Positions 5,586 through 7,371 of a DNA stretch of 7,371 bases are shown piece by piece. Numbering within the stretch: the stretch's first letter is position 1; each line of letters starts with the position of its first letter. Position numbers and translations under genes: made by a program. Origin of the DNA: JAPXSY01 sp034003585 (lineage in GTDB: Bacteria; Verrucomicrobiota; Kiritimatiellia; RFP12; UBA1067); NCBI GenBank assembly GCA_034003585.1, contig JAVEYH010000149.1, positions 1-7,371 of the forward strand, in the 5' to 3' direction. The notes beneath the pieces were generated by a model, which saw only the letters and a program-made list of their open reading frames with translations, ran no database searches and was not told where the DNA came from.

Positions 5586-6680
5586 ATGAATCCTGTGCAG
5601 TATCGTGGGTTGGGCATGAAATTCAATCTTTTGTTCGTTCTTTTCACCTTTCTGGCGCATCGGTTCCTGCCGAAATACGACGTCCGGATGCAGCTGCTGA
5701 TGTTTCAGATCAAAATGCTGCGCGACCGGATCGACGACCAGCGCATTGTCCCCACGACCGAGGAGCGGGCCGAGCTCTTGCGGCTGGGAAACGAGATCAA
5801 ACACGACGTCGCCGATGTCATGCTGGTGGTTAAGCCGCAGACCTACCGGCGCTGGCTGAGTCCGAAGACCAAGACCCGCACTCCAAAACCGGCCGGACGG
5901 CCCGGCACCGCTGAGGATATCGTGACGCTGATCCTGCGCATGGCGACCGAGAACCTCTCCTGGGGCTACAAGCGCATCTTCGGCGAGCTCAAGAAACTCG
6001 GCATTTCCGTTGGGCTCACCACCATCCGCGACATCCTGAAGCGCTCCGATTGCCCGCCGCCGCCCGAGAAGACCAAGAGCAGGCCGCCAGTTTCCTGGTC
6101 AAAGTTCGTCAGCGCCCACATGGAATCGCTGGTGGCCTGCGACTTCTTCACCAAGCCGGTCTACACCCTGCGTGGCAAGTTCGACGCCTATGTGCTGGTC
6201 TTCATCCACCTCGGCAGCCGCAGGGTCTACCTGAGTCAACCGACCTTCCACCCCGATGAAGCCTGGGTGATGCAGCAGGCGCGGAATGTGACCATGTGGT
6301 TCGACGACCACGGCATCGAGGCCCGATACCTGATTCACGACCGCGATACCAAGTTCACCCGCCAGTTCGACGCCTTCTGGAAAGGTGCCGAGGTGCGCTG
6401 CATCCGTATTCCGCCGAAAGCGCCGCAGGCCAACGCCTTCTGTGAATCCTTCATCGGCACTTGCAAGCACCAGTGTTTGAACCACTTCGTCTGCTTCGGC
6501 CTCGGTCAGTTGGCCCACATCAACCGCGTCTGGCTCGATTACTACCACACCCAGCGACCCCACCAGGGCACGGGCAACAACGTCATCTCCGCCGATTTCC
6601 GGCGCACATCCGCAGGACCGGTCACACGGCAGGAGCGGCTCGGCGGCATCGTCGCCTGGTACGAGCGGGAAGCGGCGTAA
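5586..6680 (+). CDS. DDE-type (rve integrase core) transposase
   Basis: This protein of up to 364 residues has an integrase-core catalytic domain that should cut and join transposon ends. Residues about 30-155 form a helical, DNA-binding-type N-terminus, with YRRWLSPK and a later HTH-like segment (WGYKRIFGELKKLGISVGLT) as in IS3/IS481-like enzymes. The catalytic triad is probable: Asp186 (VACDFF), Asp252 (LIHDRDTKF) and Glu287 (NAFCESFIG), with the Asp-Glu spacing close to DD(35)E. YYHTQRPHQG near the C-terminus is typical. The first ATG at 5586 has AGG only two bases upstream; the ATG at 5616, behind a G-rich stretch, is an alternative start giving 354 residues. The frame is intact, so the element may be active. 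I cannot assign a named IS family. Divergence from plain IS3: it is a single frame, without an orfA/orfB frameshift. Confidence 0.9.
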   Translation: MNPVQYRGLGMKFNLLFVLFTFLAHRFLPKYDVRMQLLMFQIKMLRDRIDDQRIVPTTEERAELLRLGNEIKHDVADVMLVVKPQTYRRWLSPKTKTRTPKPAGRPGTAEDIVTLILRMATENLSWGYKRIFGELKKLGISVGLTTIRDILKRSDCPPPPEKTKSRPPVSWSKFVSAHMESLVACDFFTKPVYTLRGKFDAYVLVFIHLGSRRVYLSQPTFHPDEAWVMQQARNVTMWFDDHGIEARYLIHDRDTKFTRQFDAFWKGAEVRCIRIPPKAPQANAFCESFIGTCKHQCLNHFVCFGLGQLAHINRVWLDYYHTQRPHQGTGNNVISADFRRTSAGPVTRQERLGGIVAWYEREAA

Positions 6681-6758
6681 ACCACACTTTCTCTATGTAA
6701 CATCCACGCCTGTTTTCCGCAAAGCGGGATTGCCACTTGTCAAAGATTTCGGACTGCG

Positions 6759-6785
6759 GTTCGGTTCCTGAAAACGGAATCGAAC
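6759..6785. repeat. 10-bp stem-loop downstream of the transposase
   Basis: GTTCGGTTCC (6759-6768) pairs with GGAATCGAAC (6776-6785) over ten positions, with one G-T wobble and a 7-nt loop. It lies 78 bases after the transposase stop and about 10 bases inside the proposed right end of the element. No T-run follows on either strand, so it is not a classical terminator. It may be a terminal structure of the IS or a message-stabilising hairpin. Confidence 0.45.
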
Positions 6786-6794
6786 AGAATCGCT

Positions 6795-6804
6795 CATCGT
6801 TTCG
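6795..6804 (+). repeat. 10-bp direct repeat, right copy (possible target-site duplication)
   Basis: This CATCGTTTCG copy matches 5442-5451. It lies 32 bases upstream of the first ATG of the ATPase gene, so the insertion would have landed in that gene's promoter region. Confidence 0.4.
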
Positions 6805-6836
6805 ACAAACCATTTGCTTTTTCTGGCACGCCAAGC

Positions 6837-7371
6837 ATGAATGACACCGGTTGCCAAAACGAACAGGGAGCACCGGGCCATGTCATGATCGAATGCCTGA
6901 AACAAATCATCCGCGAATACCAGAACCTTGAACCGCCGGACGGACTGCTGCCCCGGCGTGTCGCCATTGGCAGCCTGCCTGGCAAGGTTTCTGTGGTCAC
7001 CGGTGTCAGAGGAAGCGGCAAGACCACTTTGCTGCGTCAGCGTATCCGGCAGCTGGTCGAGGAAGGGGTGCCCCGTGAGAACATCCTCTCTCTCGATCTG
7101 GCCGACGACCGGCTTTACTGGTTGCGGCACGAAAACCCTGCCCTCATCCTGGCGGCGTACTTCGAACTCCACCCTCAGAAGCGCGGCAACGAGACGGTCC
7201 ACTGCTTCTTCGATGAGGTTCAGGCGCTCCCACACTGGCAGCTTTTCATCGACCGCTTGATGAACACCGAAAAGTGCGAGGTCACCGTGGCCGGTTCCTT
7301 GCTGCCATCACCGGAGGAGGAAGCCACCAGCCCTTTGACCGGCCGGATCGTCTCCTGGGAGATCTTCCCGC
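6837..7371 (+). CDS. AAA_14-type P-loop ATPase (partial, 3' end outside window)
   Basis: The first 178 residues resemble the AAA_14/DUF4143 family of P-loop ATPases, which are common, often horizontally moved, and mostly of unproven function. Seen in order: GVRGSGKT (Walker A, 56-63), NILSLDLADDRLYW, VHCFFDE (Walker B, 121-127) followed by VQALPHWQLFIDRL, the VTVAGS strand (149-154), and LTGR (167-170) before WEIFP, where the family usually continues into its DUF4143 part. The ATG at 6837 has no clear ribosome binding site. The ATG at 6885, behind GGGAG, starts closer to the family's normal N-terminus (MIECLKQIIREY) and may be the true start. The frame is also open back to the transposase stop, but this stretch looks non-coding. 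The gene appears to have lost or exchanged its upstream region through the transposon insertion. Confidence 0.85.
   Translation, partial: MNDTGCQNEQGAPGHVMIECLKQIIREYQNLEPPDGLLPRRVAIGSLPGKVSVVTGVRGSGKTTLLRQRIRQLVEEGVPRENILSLDLADDRLYWLRHENPALILAAYFELHPQKRGNETVHCFFDEVQALPHWQLFIDRLMNTEKCEVTVAGSLLPSPEEEATSPLTGRIVSWEIFP

Larger units (their letters stand above)
5452..6794 (+). mobile_element. Probable insertion sequence with a DDE transposase (boundaries tentative)
   Basis: The element has a single rve-type transposase gene. The proposed limits come from the flanking 10-bp direct repeat and give a length of 1343 bp. Terminal inverted repeats are not convincing: the best ungapped match of the ends, 5455-5471 with the complement of 6774-6790, agrees at 10 of 17 bases. 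An alternative pair, TGCGGAAA (5540-5547) with its complement (6714-6721), would give a shorter element of 1182 bp. The presence of an IS is likely; the exact ends are uncertain. Confidence 0.45.

Noticed and set aside
6765..6785. tRNA T-arm-like string (TTCGATTCC on the minus strand)
   Set aside because: No matching T-stem, anticodon arm or acceptor stem is found around it; it is part of the 10-bp stem-loop.
6693..7235. Open minus-strand frame opposite the AAA_14 ATPase
   Set aside because: The plus strand has Walker A and Walker B motifs in frame; the antisense product has no family features.
1..7371. CRISPR array, rRNA, complete tRNA, toxin-antitoxin pair or defence island
   Set aside because: No regularly spaced repeats, no rRNA or tRNA signatures, and no recognisable toxin or defence gene set were seen. 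The AAA_14 ATPase alone is not enough to claim a system.

Overview
The window is GC-rich and gene-dense and looks like a bacterial chromosome. It holds a periplasmic HtrA protease with a Sec signal, a secreted beta-rich protein, and conserved housekeeping genes (rpmE, prfA). The secreted protein joins a LamG-like jellyroll, an InlB-like repeat and a C-terminal beta region ending in a Phe-x-Lys-Ala motif. This style is familiar from the PVC group, especially Kiritimatiellota/Verrucomicrobiota. That placement is an inference from protein style only, since no rRNA or other strong phylogenetic marker is present.

Layout. 1-835 (minus): 5' part of an HtrA/Do-family serine protease, cut by the left window edge. 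836-1259: its leader and promoter region, with a tight hairpin, a long inverted repeat and an operator-like palindrome, followed by the terminator of the next gene. 1260-2702 (minus): secreted LamG/InlB-like protein of unknown function with a strong ribosome binding site. 2703-3046: divergent promoter region with a structured leader for the plus-strand gene. 3047-3676 (plus): DedA-family (VTT domain) membrane protein. 3677-3759: short convergent gap with overlapping stem-loops. 3760-4854 (minus): peptide chain release factor 1 (prfA). 4934-5140 (minus): zinc-type ribosomal protein L31 (rpmE). These two form a translation-related pair, with a GC-rich hairpin between them. 5141-5585: rpmE promoter, a minus-strand terminator without a visible upstream gene, and the left side of a mobile element. 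5586-6680 (plus): DDE-type (rve) transposase. 6837-7371 (plus): 5' part of an AAA_14-type P-loop ATPase that runs off the right edge.

How the parts relate. rpmE and prfA are a common translation pair. The two exported proteins on the left are separate transcription units, because a clear intrinsic terminator separates them. The transposase region appears to be an insertion between rpmE's upstream neighbourhood and the ATPase gene: a 10-bp direct repeat lies on both sides (5442-5451 and 6795-6804) and would fit a target-site duplication.

I found no convincing new multi-gene system. The points most worth checking are a Glu in place of the catalytic Asp in HtrA, unusual residues around the GGQ loop of RF1, the transposon boundaries, and several structured leaders.
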